Both the position numbers and the translations under genes were made by a program. From Adiantum capillus-veneris (taxonomy: Eukaryota; Streptophyta; Polypodiopsida; Polypodiales; Pteridaceae), in NCBI GenBank assembly GCA_014529385.2, contig CM043962.1, positions 44,211,598 through 44,275,597 on the forward strand: a stretch of 64,000 nt of DNA, in the 5' to 3' direction. A model generated the notes under the pieces. That model searched no databases, had not been told where the DNA came from, and saw nothing but the letters and a program-made list of their open reading frames with translations. Each line of letters starts with the position of its first letter. Position 1 is the first letter of the stretch. This document shows positions 10,452 to 19,985 of the stretch, one piece after another.

Positions 10452-13400
10452 TTGTCAGCTCAAGGTGTCAAGTTTGATGAACCTGTTAGAGCTATGTTCT
10501 TGTTGATCACATTGCCGAAAAGTTGGGACACTTTTCGCACAGATTTGAGTAATTTTGCACCTCCAGATGGTTTGAACATAGCAGGTGTAGAAGGAAGTCT
10601 GCTTACTGAAGAAACCAATAGAAAGACAATGGACAAAGGCAAAGGAACAGCCTTAGTTGTCAGGGAAAGGACCAAAGAAAAGTACAAAGGTGGAAAGAGG
10701 AATCAGTCTCGTAGCAAGTCCCGCAGTGCTAAAGGCAAGAGTGACATAGAATGCTACCATTGTGGCAAGAAGGGTCACATGAAAAGAGACTGCAGAGAAT
10801 GGAAAGCAGAAAAAGGCAAAGAGAAAGCTGAAGACCATGGTGAGAAGAACAAGTCCTCAGTGAAGATTCAAGAAATAAATGTGACAAACACTGTTGCAGA
10901 GGATGACAGTATAGTGTCAGGAGACATCTACTTCTTGAAGAATACAATGGACTCAGCTCTTCTTACAGCATCTGATGGAAATGCACTGAGTGATTGGATT
11001 ATAGACTCAGGGGCATCACTTCATGTGTCTCCAAACAAGGAGTGGTTTACCTCTTATGTGACCACTAAAGATCATGTTCGGCTAGGCAATGGGCAGACAT
11101 GTGAGATCTTAGGTGTTGGAGATGTTCAATTGAAGTTTCAGAATGGCTCTTCTTTTACGCTGAAGAATGTGAGACATGTTCCCGCAATTACAAAGAGCTT
11201 GATCAGCACAGGTTTACTTGATGATGCTGGCTACGTCACCACTTTTGGACAGAACATGTGGAAGATATCCAAGGGTTCTATGACAGTAGCACATGGAGTA
11301 AAGTCTGGAGGACTTTACATGATTTATGTATCAAATGTCTCTAAAAATGTAATCAATGTAACCGAGCAGCCGAACGTTTCTTTGTGGCATAGCCGGTTAG
11401 GACATATGTCCAAGAAGGGAATGGAAATCTTGTCTCGTTCTGGTTATTTGCCTGGCTTTTCATTTAATGATTTTGAATTCTGTGAACATTGTTTGTATGG
11501 TAAGCAAACACAGCAGCCACATAAGCATAGAAGCAGTAGAAGAGATACACAGTTGGCACTTGTTCATAGTGATTTGTGTGGACCTATGCCTAACCTATCT
11601 CTAGGGGGAGCTTCTTACTTTATGACATTTATAGATGATTACTCGAGGAAAGTATGGGTTTACTTTCTCAAGCACAAGGATGAAGTGTTTAGTGTTTTCA
11701 AAACGTTCGTGACACTTGTGCAGAATCAGAGTGGCAAGAAGCTTAAATGCTTACGCACTGACAATGGTGGAGAGTATGTTTCAAAGGCCTTTCAGGACTT
11801 TTGTGAGTCAAAAGGTATAAAACGTGAACTTACTGCTCCTTACAATCCTCCTCAAAATGGTGTTGCTGAGAGGATGAATAGGACCATACAAGAGAAGGTC
11901 AGAAGTATGTTGTCTAATGCACAGCTGCCAAATGGGTTTTGGGCTGAAGCTGTATCAACAGCTGTTCATCTTGTAAATAGATCTCCTAGCAAGGTTTTGC
12001 AGAAGGATTCAGTGCCAAAGATGGTATGGTCAGGCAAAATGCCCTCATACAAGCATCTCAAAGTCTTTGGCTATGAGGCATATACTCACGTTCCAAAGGA
12101 ATTTAGGAACAAACTTGAGCCAAAGAGTAGAAAGTGCATCTTTCTAGGCTATGGTAATTCTGGTGAGATGGGGTACAGACTTTGGGATCCCGAATCCAGA
12201 AAGGTTGTCCGCAGCAATGATGTTCACTTTAATGAATCCAAATATCATTCTAAACCAGAGAGGGTTGAGGAGATTAGAAGAGTTGTCCTCCAAGAAGATG
12301 GACCTGCACGTGCAAGAAAAAATGTCAGGGCTCAAGAGGAGCAAGGACAGGATAGAGTGGAACCACAGGTTGTGGCTGAGCCTGAGCCACCTATTGTGCA
12401 TAGATCTGGACATGTCACGCGACCTCCTGATAGGTTTGTTCCATATATGAATTATGTCATGTTGACTGATTGCAATGAGCCTTCATGTTACAAGGAAGCA
12501 GTGCAAATGAAGGACTCCGGGAATTGGCAATTGGCCATGCAGTCAGAGATGACAGCTCTGCATAAAAACAAGACATGGAAGCTAGTTAAATTACCACAAG
12601 GCAAAAAGGCTCTACCTTGTAAATGGGTTTACAGGTATAAGATCACCGCTCATGATAGTCAGCCAAAGTACAAAGCAAGGCTTGTTGCCAAGGGCTTTAA
12701 GCAAGAACAAGGCATTGACTTTGATGAAGTCTTCTCTCCGGTGGTCAAGATGACTATATTTAGATGCTTTCTTGAATTGGTTGCCATATTAGATTTGGTG
12801 TTGCACCAAATGGATGTCAATACAGCGTTCTTGCATGGTGATTTAGATGTGGAAATTTACATGCAGCAGCCAGAAGGGTTTGTTGAGAAAGGCAAGGAAG
12901 ATTGGGTATGCCAGTTGTTAAAGAGTCTTTATGGCTTAAAACAATCACTGAGGGCATGGTACCATAAATTCCACAAGTTTATGCTTTCTCAAGGCTACAA
13001 ACGTAGTGAGTTCGATCACTGTCTATATACAAAGAAGGCTAAGGATGGTAGTTGGTTGATCCTTATTTTGTATGTGGATGACATGTTGATTGCTGGCAAG
13101 CACTTGGAAGAAATTTCAGCTTTGAAGTCAAAGATGGCAAAATCGTTTGACATGAAGGACATGGGTGAGGCAAGTCATATACTTGGTATGCACATTGAGA
13201 GAGACAGATCAAAGAAGTTGATCTGGTTATCTCAAACAGAGTATATTGACAAGGTTTTGCAACGTTTCAATATGGAGAAGGGAAAGGCACTGAGTGTTCC
13301 ATTGCCACCATATGTGAAACTTAGCAAACAAGATTGTCCCGTGTCTGAGGAAGAACAGGCTGAAATGGATAAGATTCCATATGCGTCTGCAGTGGGTAGT

Positions 13401-13562
13401 TTGATGTATGCAATGATTGCTACTCGCCCAGACATTGCATTTGCAGTGGGAGTAGTAAGTCGATACATGTCAAACCCAGGCAAGAAACATTGGGAGGCAG
13501 TGAAAGGAATATTGAGATACTTGAAAGCTACAAAGAGTATGCGTATATGCTATGGGAGTTAG
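10452..13562 (+). CDS. Copia-2 Gag-Pol polyprotein (protease, integrase, RT), frameshifted
   Basis: An open frame of 1036 codons continuing Gag after a one-base frameshift; the frame's first codon is not a true start. In order: capsid end, a perfect zinc knuckle CYHCGKKGHMKRDC (10752-10793), protease with DSGAS (11004), the pre-integrase HLWHSRLGHM-like zinc segment, and integrase with Asp at 11571, Asp at 11760 and Glu at 11868 (D-x62-D-x35-E). Then follow the copia reverse transcriptase with YVDD at 13071-13082 and the beginning of RNase H. Every catalytic residue checked is intact. It copies and inserts the element. It closes at 13562 within RNase H by a small lesion. It is the best preserved gene in the window. 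Confidence 0.93.
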   Translation: MSAQGVKFDEPVRAMFLLITLPKSWDTFRTDLSNFAPPDGLNIAGVEGSLLTEETNRKTMDKGKGTALVVRERTKEKYKGGKRNQSRSKSRSAKGKSDIECYHCGKKGHMKRDCREWKAEKGKEKAEDHGEKNKSSVKIQEINVTNTVAEDDSIVSGDIYFLKNTMDSALLTASDGNALSDWIIDSGASLHVSPNKEWFTSYVTTKDHVRLGNGQTCEILGVGDVQLKFQNGSSFTLKNVRHVPAITKSLISTGLLDDAGYVTTFGQNMWKISKGSMTVAHGVKSGGLYMIYVSNVSKNVINVTEQPNVSLWHSRLGHMSKKGMEILSRSGYLPGFSFNDFEFCEHCLYGKQTQQPHKHRSSRRDTQLALVHSDLCGPMPNLSLGGASYFMTFIDDYSRKVWVYFLKHKDEVFSVFKTFVTLVQNQSGKKLKCLRTDNGGEYVSKAFQDFCESKGIKRELTAPYNPPQNGVAERMNRTIQEKVRSMLSNAQLPNGFWAEAVSTAVHLVNRSPSKVLQKDSVPKMVWSGKMPSYKHLKVFGYEAYTHVPKEFRNKLEPKSRKCIFLGYGNSGEMGYRLWDPESRKVVRSNDVHFNESKYHSKPERVEEIRRVVLQEDGPARARKNVRAQEEQGQDRVEPQVVAEPEPPIVHRSGHVTRPPDRFVPYMNYVMLTDCNEPSCYKEAVQMKDSGNWQLAMQSEMTALHKNKTWKLVKLPQGKKALPCKWVYRYKITAHDSQPKYKARLVAKGFKQEQGIDFDEVFSPVVKMTIFRCFLELVAILDLVLHQMDVNTAFLHGDLDVEIYMQQPEGFVEKGKEDWVCQLLKSLYGLKQSLRAWYHKFHKFMLSQGYKRSEFDHCLYTKKAKDGSWLILILYVDDMLIAGKHLEEISALKSKMAKSFDMKDMGEASHILGMHIERDRSKKLIWLSQTEYIDKVLQRFNMEKGKALSVPLPPYVKLSKQDCPVSEEEQAEMDKIPYASAVGSLMYAMIATRPDIAFAVGVVSRYMSNPGKKHWEAVKGILRYLKATKSMRICYGS

Positions 13563-13686
13563 GAGTGTAAAGGGTTTTACAGACTCAGATTATGCAGGTG
13601 ACTTAGACAACCGAAGGTCTACGTCAGGGTATGTCTTTACATTGGCTGGTGGAGCAGTATCATGGCGTTCTAGATTACAAGAAAGT
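13563..13686 (+). pseudogene. Copia-2 RNase H remnant
   Basis: After the stop at 13560 the RNase H reading resumes out of frame: GFTDSDYAGDLDNRRSTSGY and VFTLAGGAVSWRSRLQES, ending at about 13686. The catalytic Asp of the TDSDYAG motif is present, but the downstream residues are deleted. Beyond this the sequence is an inverted 17-bp copy of 13635-13651 and then copia-1 LTR. Confidence 0.8.
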
Positions 13687-13702
13687 CACCAGCCAATGTA
13701 AA

Positions 13703-13923
13703 GGGTATAATTCCTTTGTAAACTACTTCTTGTTTTGAAGTACTAAAGCCATTGAGTGGTTGCTTTCCCGTGGACGTAGCCCACATTGGGTGAACCACGT
13801 ATATTGTGTGTACTCTCTCTCTCTCTCTCTTTCTCTACTCTATAATTTCGTGGGAGAAAATCTGTCTCTCTCCATTAAGTAATCTACTCAATTATCTATT
13901 TAGCTACGTCATATTTCCTAACA
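13703..13923 (+). repeat. Copia-1 3' LTR, truncated
   Basis: Matches the last ~216 bp of the 5' LTR, starting at GGTATAAT and ending CCTAACA. The first ~545 bp are missing, and it abuts copia-2 sequence at a deletion junction. Confidence 0.88.
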
Positions 13924-13928
13924 AAAAT
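13924..13928. repeat. Right target-site duplication of copia-1
   Basis: AAAAT directly after the LTR end CCTAACA, matching 6924-6928. Five bases is the usual size for Ty1/copia. Confidence 0.85.
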
Positions 13929-14760
13929 AATAAAACTAATGGTCCTTGATCTACTAAAATCCTGTGATTTGAAGTAGATCAATGCTCAAAATGGGAGAAG
14001 TACTTACCCTAACAACAATATGTTTCTAATAATGTGAACATACTTCTAAGGGAAAAATACCTTTCGAGGCTAAAGACAGAAGATCCAAAAGTTTCTTGTA
14101 GCTTACGGTCCCTGGGAAGATCTTCATTGCAAAGGAGTATAGCCGAGATTTAAAAAAATATTTTTAGAAGATTAAACAGGTTATATCCATCTATTAGCTA
14201 GGCAAAAGAGGCTCCTACCACTAGGCACAAAAGAGCCTTACCCTTCAGTATAAAGGAACAAGGGGCTATTGCTATTAAGCACAAAAGAGCCTTATCCTTT
14301 AAAGAAAAAGAAAAAAAGTTTCGTCTTACTAAACTTCTCGAAGGCTCATCTAAGGCAAATTACACACAAATTACTATGGCCCCTTCTAAATCTTCAAGCC
14401 CATCCATAAGATGGCTTATTAATTAAAGTTGCCCAACTACCGGCTCATATATATCAATTTTTCATGAGAGCCTATTCGAGCCTTATTAAGGAGAGCCACC
14501 GATAAAGGCCATAAATGAAGACCCACCAGAGATCAAGGATGAAGCAAACAAGCTCCAACCCAAGTTCATCCTTCGACAGGAACACAAGGTATTAAGAAAT
14601 GGTAAAATTACTGACAGTGTCTTATTTAAGTTAAGAATTATCCTTTGAAAGATTCTAAATGCATGCAAAGAACATAGCTTAAGGATAATATCAACCTTGT
14701 TAATGATGCTTACAATGACACATAAGAGTAAGAAAATGTAAACAAAATGAACAAAATGCA
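13929..14760 (+). pseudogene. A1 integrase C-terminus and chromodomain remnant
   Basis: Skipping copia-1 and one copy of its 5-bp target duplication, the A1 integrase frame continues as NKTNGP and then F-E-V-D-Q with KWEKYLP, matching the integrase of copy A3. Further on come KIPFEAK and EYSRDLKK, then near 14570-14630 FILRQEHKVLRNGKIT, the start of a chromodomain. Chromodomains of chromovirus integrases direct insertion by binding histone marks. Several in-frame stops make it non-coding. The alignment to A3 was made by eye over about 800 bases and is clear in blocks. Confidence 0.7.
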
Positions 14761-14764
14761 TTTT

Positions 14765-15205
14765 AAATGATCAATGTTTTTGTCTTATAAGACTCTCTTT
14801 TTATGTCTTGTGCACAAATTTTAAGAAGTATGCATACTTAGGATCATGTTTGTGGTGACTACGTCTCCCAGACACTAAGTAGAACTTGTCACTCTACTTT
14901 GGAAGTATGATATGGACTAAAGAGTAGACATGCTTGCGGCAGACAGTGTCTCTCAAGCACCAAGTGGATTAGTCATCCACTCTGGAATGATGTCGTAGGG
15001 TAAAAATGGATCCTCTACTCGCTAAGACCAATGGACTAATGGGTGAGACTTTACCATCTCTACCTCATAGTCGAGGACGACTATGATTTCAAGAGAGAGT
15101 TAATGTCATAAAAACTATAATCTAACCAACCCAAATGATTTTCTCATATTAAATTGATCACATAATGTGGGCAAATAAACGAGAACAAGGGTTAAGATAT
15201 TGAGA
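14765..15205 (+). other. Gypsy-A 3' UTR with two hairpin repeats
   Basis: Non-coding sequence between the end of pol and the LTR. It is conserved in copy A3 (minus strand, 37735-38179), including a diverged internal duplication. Each repeat holds a short inverted repeat: 14877-14883 with 14893-14899 (AAGTAGA/TCTACTT) and 14963-14969 with 14975-14981 (AGTGGAT/ATCCACT). A3 keeps the first stem in full and five pairs of the second. A role as structured RNA is an inference. Confidence 0.65.
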
Positions 15206-16919
15206 TGTGCTTATAGATCTATCTCAACACGGGGCCAATAGAAAAGGGGCCTAGATGAGAGATGGTCTATCAAAGAGAAAGGCTAACCAATGGAGCATAA
15301 GAACTTAGGGTTAGCTTCATTGAAGACCTCCAATAATGTGTGTAAAAGTCCTTTGACCTTAGGTAAGCTAGGGATGAGCTTGAGGCGAGAACCCGACCCA
15401 GCTCAAGGTGTTTGTCCTGATTGTCATGCTTAATGATTGAGGTGCTTGAGATGCTTGAGGTGCTTGATGATTTAGATGCTTGAGATGCTAGGACTATACT
15501 TGAGGTGAGAACCCAGCCCAAGCTTAAAGTGCTTAAGGGCCAAGCTTGTGGTGGGAACTGGGCCTATGCATGAGGGGCTTGAGGTGTCAAAAGTCAAATA
15601 TTCAATCCCTACAAGGAGGGGGCGAGCCCTACATGAGGGGGGTGAGAGAGAAGACCCACACACTCACATAAGGCATGCATGGTACAAAGAAAGAAAAAGG
15701 GACACTTGTCAAGTTCCTCCTCATGTTGCCCTCATGGTGTGCCTGAAGCCTATTGGTTGGCCACCCAAGGGGTCCAATGATAATTTAGGAGATTTAATTA
15801 ATTGATTTTTCATTTATCAAGTCCTCTCTCTCCAAGGGGAAAGGGGGACACTAGTTCCAAGGCTACCCTTGCTGCTTGTACTGCCTCCTACTTGTGATTG
15901 GCTAGGCGTGGAGGGGTCCAATGAGCTTCAAGCATGAGCTACAAGGGGGGGTTGACCCAAGAAATCTAGGGGGTTTCTTAGGGGGTATACTCACCCACAA
16001 ACACTCACAAATACTCTCATTGTGTGCTATGCAAGGTGCAAGAGCTCCATCTCCTTCTCCAAGCTCCTTGAGAAGTTGAGAGCCTACACCAACACTTTTG
16101 GCTATTGAATGCAAATCCAACCAAGAGCTATGCTTCAATGCTTAAGCTTGCCATCTTCTCCATCTTCATTACTATGCTATTATGGATGCTAAGCAAAAAA
16201 AGTGATGATAAGTGAGGAACTATTTCTTTCTCCTATGGAATACTTCTTCTTCCTCTTCCCTACCCTCATTCCCTGCTAGCTCCTAGCTCTCTCCACCTTC
16301 GAAGGTGTTTGAGGTCTTGGGACCGAGGCTTGGGATAGCCAATGCTTTCCTCAAGTTTATGTTATGCTTATTACAATAAGGCTAATGGTTTATTGCAAGT
16401 AGATTAACTACTTCATGCAAGTAGATTAATTGTACTGCAATGCAGATTAATTGTTGCTTTAAACACAAGTTGATGCTTAAAATTTTACATCTTCATACAC
16501 CCAAATGATTTAGGGAACACAAGGATTGATAATGCTCACTAGTTCTTGATTGTTTTCAAGCTAAGATTGATTGTTTCTATTAAGAAAAAGCTTGGTGTAT
16601 GAAGCTTCCATCTTCATACCACCAAAGAGGTCTCAAGGAACACAAAGATTGTATTGTACCAAGTCTCTCTTAATGAGAGAATCTATAATACAAATGCCAT
16701 TTGGAGGGGGGACCGGCTTACATAAATCCAGTCCTCAACTGTTGTCATATTCTCTAAACTCTCTCTCTCTCTTGCAAAAATATTGCTCATGCCTAGTTAA
16801 CTAAGTGTTATGATTAAGTTGCTACTACCAAATAAGTTCACCCTCTATGCTCTCAAAGTTGCTCACTCTAATTCTCTTAATTTCACTATTCTCTAAGTTC
16901 ATAGGCCATTTCCATTACA
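15206..16919 (+). repeat. Gypsy-A long terminal repeat, about 1.7 kb
   Basis: The 3' boundary is clear: the LTR ends CCATTACA at 16919, one base before a tRNA-Met primer site. The 5' boundary is approximate. Homology with the second LTR (23927-25431) begins at about 15212, and a TG lies at 15206. Matching pieces occur at 18812-19172, 23927-25431 and, on the minus strand, 43168-44150. It contains a short CTCTCT tract near its 3' end and a 9-bp GAGGTGCTT-type repeat at 15419-15493. It acts as the 3' LTR of A1 and the 5' LTR of A2. Confidence 0.82.
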
Positions 16920-16920
16920 T

Positions 16921-16932
16921 TGGTATCAGAGC
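16921..16932 (+). other. A2 primer binding site (tRNA-iMet)
   Basis: TGGTATCAGAGC one base after the LTR end. The ~400-bp leader up to 17332 matches the leader of A3 on the minus strand (42731-43154). Confidence 0.9.
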
Positions 16933-17332
16933 ATTTGGTTTCTCTTTTCTTGTTTAAGAAGAGAGTTCCTTAAGTAGCCTATAAATGGTTGATGTTGTTA
17001 ATTATATTAGGGTAAGTTGAACTGGGATCTATTATCGGTTTTGTTGAGCCCACTATGTGGGAAATGGTGCACACTTGGGAGCTTTGGACTTAATAATGGA
17101 GTCTTTTTAGACTTGCCTACAACTTTACCATTATTGATCCATAAGAAGTCCGAAAGGAGCTAGCCCTCGACAACTCTGCTATGCTATACCTATTCCTCTA
17201 CTTTCTATAATTAACCACTTCGAGCCGTGGGTAGAGATACTTAAGAGCTGATTTTCAAAGGCTAAGAGGAGTGTCAACTAAGGTTTTGAATTTCTAAACC
17301 ATACACTAAGTAATGACATAAGTTTAATTAGC

Positions 17333-18811
17333 ATGGCTGACGATAACCAAGAGAGTAGAATAAACATTGATAGCTTTGAGTTTGCACATGAAGGTGCTAA
17401 TGATGACGCTCCCATGTTTATCAATTGTCTTGTTTCTAAGCTGCAACAAGCTATGGGAAACCCAGCCCTACAATGTGAAGTTTTCCAACAACTTCATAGT
17501 TATGGGATTCTCCAAACTCCGCCAAAAGAGAGAGCACCTGAGAAGTCTCTTCAAGAGATTTCCAAGAGAGGGCTCCCTACGGTGAGAGAAGAGGAGAACC
17601 CATAAAAAGCGCTTAAACGTTTACTAGCGGGCTTACCTCCATCCAAGAAGAGAGGCAAAGTATCTACTATAGAGCCTTCACCAAGGGAAGGAGAAATAAG
17701 TGAGTCTCCCAATACTTCCAAAGATGTGACTTCAAGAAGACAGCGGCCTCAACGATCTCCAACTCCCCCCAAGAGGGAAAGATCACTACAAAGTCCTCCT
17801 CCTCGTTATCACAAAAAGGAAGAGAGGTACCAAAAGAAGGAAAAGGAGAGAAAGAGGTCACCCTCTTCTCCATCTTCATCACCTTCCTCATATTTCAATG
17901 AAGGTAGCAGCTCTTCTCTCAAAGAGCCCAAGAGGAAAGGCCACCACAAGTCCTATCCGGTATGGAGAATGTCCAAGAAGCTGAAGAAGTTCAAGGAGGG
18001 AGGGAAGAACACCCCGTTCCTTACCTATGATGGCACCGTTTGATGCTACAGACAAGATCTTGGCCTTCATCCAACAATTTAATGTGGCCTTTGGTGATGG
18101 GGGCTTCATGGAGTCCTCTAAACTGCGTCAGGTATCTATGCATTTCCAGAGCTCCGCTCGTCAATGGTGGGCTAGCCTACGAGCCCAAAGAAAATCTCCA
18201 AGGACATGGAAGGCTTTAAGAGCCTCCATCATGAAACGGTTTCTTGCAAGCAACACTAAAGACAATGTCCTCACGGAATGGCAAATCTTGAAACTCTCTC
18301 CCTACGAGTCTATCCAGAAGTATGTAGATAAGTTTTGGGATTTACTTCTCAAAGCCATTGTCTACAAAAAGATAGACTTTGGGGAACAAAAGCAACAATT
18401 ATGTGCGGGTCTTTTTGAAGAGATGGCCGAGTATATTAACTCGCAAAGGCCTAGTACCATAGTGGTGGTCATACACCATACTATGGTCGCCTATCAAATC
18501 GATTTCCAACAAGGGGTTAAGAGAAACTCTAAGCCCATGGAAGTGAAGGATCAAAATGAGCCTAGAGGGAGGAATAATGCTCAAAGTTCCTCCAAAGGCA
18601 ACTCTAGCAACAACGATAACAAAGCTAAGGAGAAAGGAGTCTACAAAGGTAAGAATAGACTCTCTCCAATAGAGCTAGAGTGTTATCGTAAGGATAACAA
18701 ATGCCACAAGTGTGGACATCAAGGGCATGTCTATCGTGCTTGTTCCCAAAGAAATGCACGCAACGATCCACCTTGAGTTTCTACGCTGGAAACTCCAAAA
18801 GAGGATGCTCA
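17333..18811 (+). pseudogene. A2 Gag of chromovirus family Gypsy-A (broken)
   Basis: Starts at ATG 17333 (MADDNQESRINID). A stop at 17603-17605 interrupts the frame, which then continues as a basic, Ser/Pro-rich segment to 18043. An apparent one-base insertion near 18035 shifts it to the 18027-18776 frame. That frame holds the Retrotrans_gag domain (AFIQQFNVAFGD, RQWWASLRAQ, KYVDKFWDLLLKAIV) and a perfect zinc knuckle CHKCGHQGHVYRAC. Gag ends near 18780 and the remaining sequence to 18811 is the start of the protease linker. It matches A3 Gag throughout. Functionally it would form the particle; this copy cannot be read through. Confidence 0.87.
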
Positions 18812-19172
18812 TAGCTAAGATTGATTGTTGTTATTAAGCCAAAGCTTGGTGTATGAAGCTTCCATCTTCATACCGCCAAAGAGGTCTCAAGGAACACAAA
18901 GATTGTATTGTACCAAGTATCTCTTAATGAGAAAATCTATAATACAAATGGCTTTTGGAGGGGGGACCGGCTCCACATAAATCCGGTCCTCAACAGTTGT
19001 CATATTCTCTAAACCCTCTCTCTCTTGCAAAAGTACTGCTCATGCCTAGTTAACTAAGTGTTATGATTAAGTTGCTACTACCAAATAAGTTCACCTTCTA
19101 TGCTCTCAAAGTTGCTCACTCTAATTCTCTTAATTCTTCTATTCTCTAAGTTCATAGGCCATTTCCATTACA
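18812..19172 (+). repeat. A2 3' LTR, 5'-truncated
   Basis: Matches 16560-16919 of the upstream LTR, from AGCTAAGATTGATTG to CCATTACA. The first ~1.35 kb of the LTR is missing. Confidence 0.88.
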
Positions 19173-19498
19173 ATGCACCTCAAAAGAAGGAGAATTTTAG
19201 GTCAAAATGGACCTTTTATATGAATTCCTCCCATTCACACATGGACGCCCACAGTGGCCAATCATAGCAAAAATTATGTAAACATGGGATAAGTGGTGCA
19301 CCTCTCATCGACGATCACCTACGCACCTATAGGACTGACAAGCCCGGTCCACGACTCAAATAAGTGATAAGGCATCCATCAACGATGATAGGGTGTCTGC
19401 AAGTGGTTAACAAGTTCCACCAAAATAGGACTATGTATGCTCATCCCCTTCCCCTTCTCTCTATCCCTCTCTTGCACTCTTTGTATCCGCATCCATCA
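19173..19498 (+). repeat. Candidate copia-3 5' LTR (3' part)
   Basis: Sequence ending ATCCATCA, two bases before a PBS, with a pyrimidine-rich stretch just before its end. The LTR start was not found; it may have been removed at the A2 boundary. Confidence 0.45.
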
Positions 19499-19500
19499 AT

Positions 19501-19512
19501 TGGTATCAGAGC
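19501..19512 (+). other. Primer binding site (tRNA-iMet), copia-3 candidate
   Basis: TGGTATCAGAGC followed by CC, extending the match to initiator tRNA-Met by one or two bases. Confidence 0.85.
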
Positions 19513-19954
19513 CCAGGAGCACGGATCTTGAGCCCCGGCTACCCGACGCATGAAGAAACCCCGAGCAAGGGATTTTTTTGAAAATCGGGGAGTTTGAAAT
19601 TGGGAAGCAAGGCAAGGAAAATCGGGCATCTCAGCAGGCAAAGAAAATCAATGTGTTAGATGGAATGTGGGCAAGCGAGGTCAAACACGTAGAGCCTATA
19701 AGTAGTAAGGAAGCTTGAGTGTGTTGAGCAGAGAAAATAGGAGGCCAATACAAGACATGGAAGCAAAGCGTGTGCAAGCTTTGGCTTGAATCAGTATCCA
19801 GTGCTGTTCAGCGCGCATGGGAGCAGAGCTGGAAATCGACAGCACTATGGGACATTTAAGCTCCTGCAAAATCAAGCAAAGTCAAGAATTTAGACCGAGA
19901 TGCAGCGGATGAAATTGAGCTAAGTCGAGCACGACTTCTATGACAAGCAGGGCA

Positions 19955-19985
<31 letters not shown>

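Larger units (their letters stand above)
8759..13702 (+). mobile_element. Copia-2, Ty1/copia element nested in copia-1, 3' end lost
   Basis: A short 5' LTR (8759-8950), tRNA-Met PBS, a ~1.1 kb leader and a near-complete gag-pol ending in RNase H. Its 3' LTR is absent: at about 13687 the sequence turns into a 17-bp inverted copy of its own upstream sequence and then into the copia-1 3' LTR. It belongs to the same family as copia-3 (19.2-23.9 kb), by protein similarity and by conserved leader motifs. All main catalytic residues are intact. Confidence 0.88.
6929..13923 (+). mobile_element. Copia-1, Ty1/copia element nested in A1
   Basis: Bounded by TGTTA...TAACA LTR ends and a perfect 5-bp target duplication (AAAAT). 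It contains a 761-bp 5' LTR, a tRNA-Met PBS and gag through the start of protease. It is then interrupted by copia-2 at 8759. Its remaining pol is missing, and only the last ~220 bp of the 3' LTR survive. The shared LTR parts (7474-7689 and 13700-13923) differ at roughly 15-18 sites by eye, so this insertion is not recent. Confidence 0.88.
5880..16919 (+). mobile_element. Gypsy-A copy A1: chromovirus 3' half plus LTR, split by copia-1
   Basis: A decayed plus-strand copy of the same family as the minus-strand element at 38-44 kb. It starts abruptly in the reverse transcriptase (about 5880), continues through RNase H and the integrase zinc domain to 6928, is interrupted by copia-1 (6929-13923), and resumes at 13929 in the same integrase frame. 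Then come the chromodomain remnant, a 3' UTR conserved with A3, and an LTR. The A1 5' half and 5' LTR are missing. The LTR at its end is directly followed by a primer site and gag of copy A2, so the two copies share it. Confidence 0.8.
16920..19172 (+). mobile_element. Gypsy-A copy A2: gag-only deletion derivative
   Basis: Uses the LTR at 15206-16919 as its 5' LTR, followed by PBS, leader and gag. At 18812 the sequence jumps from the Gag tail straight into the middle of the LTR, so protease, RT, RNase H, integrase and the first part of the 3' LTR are deleted. The shared LTR parts differ at about 20 of 360 positions by eye. Confidence 0.82.

Noticed and set aside
12144-12450. Open frames on both strands within the copia-2 pol
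   Set aside because: Shadows of the polyprotein in other frames, with no domain of their own.
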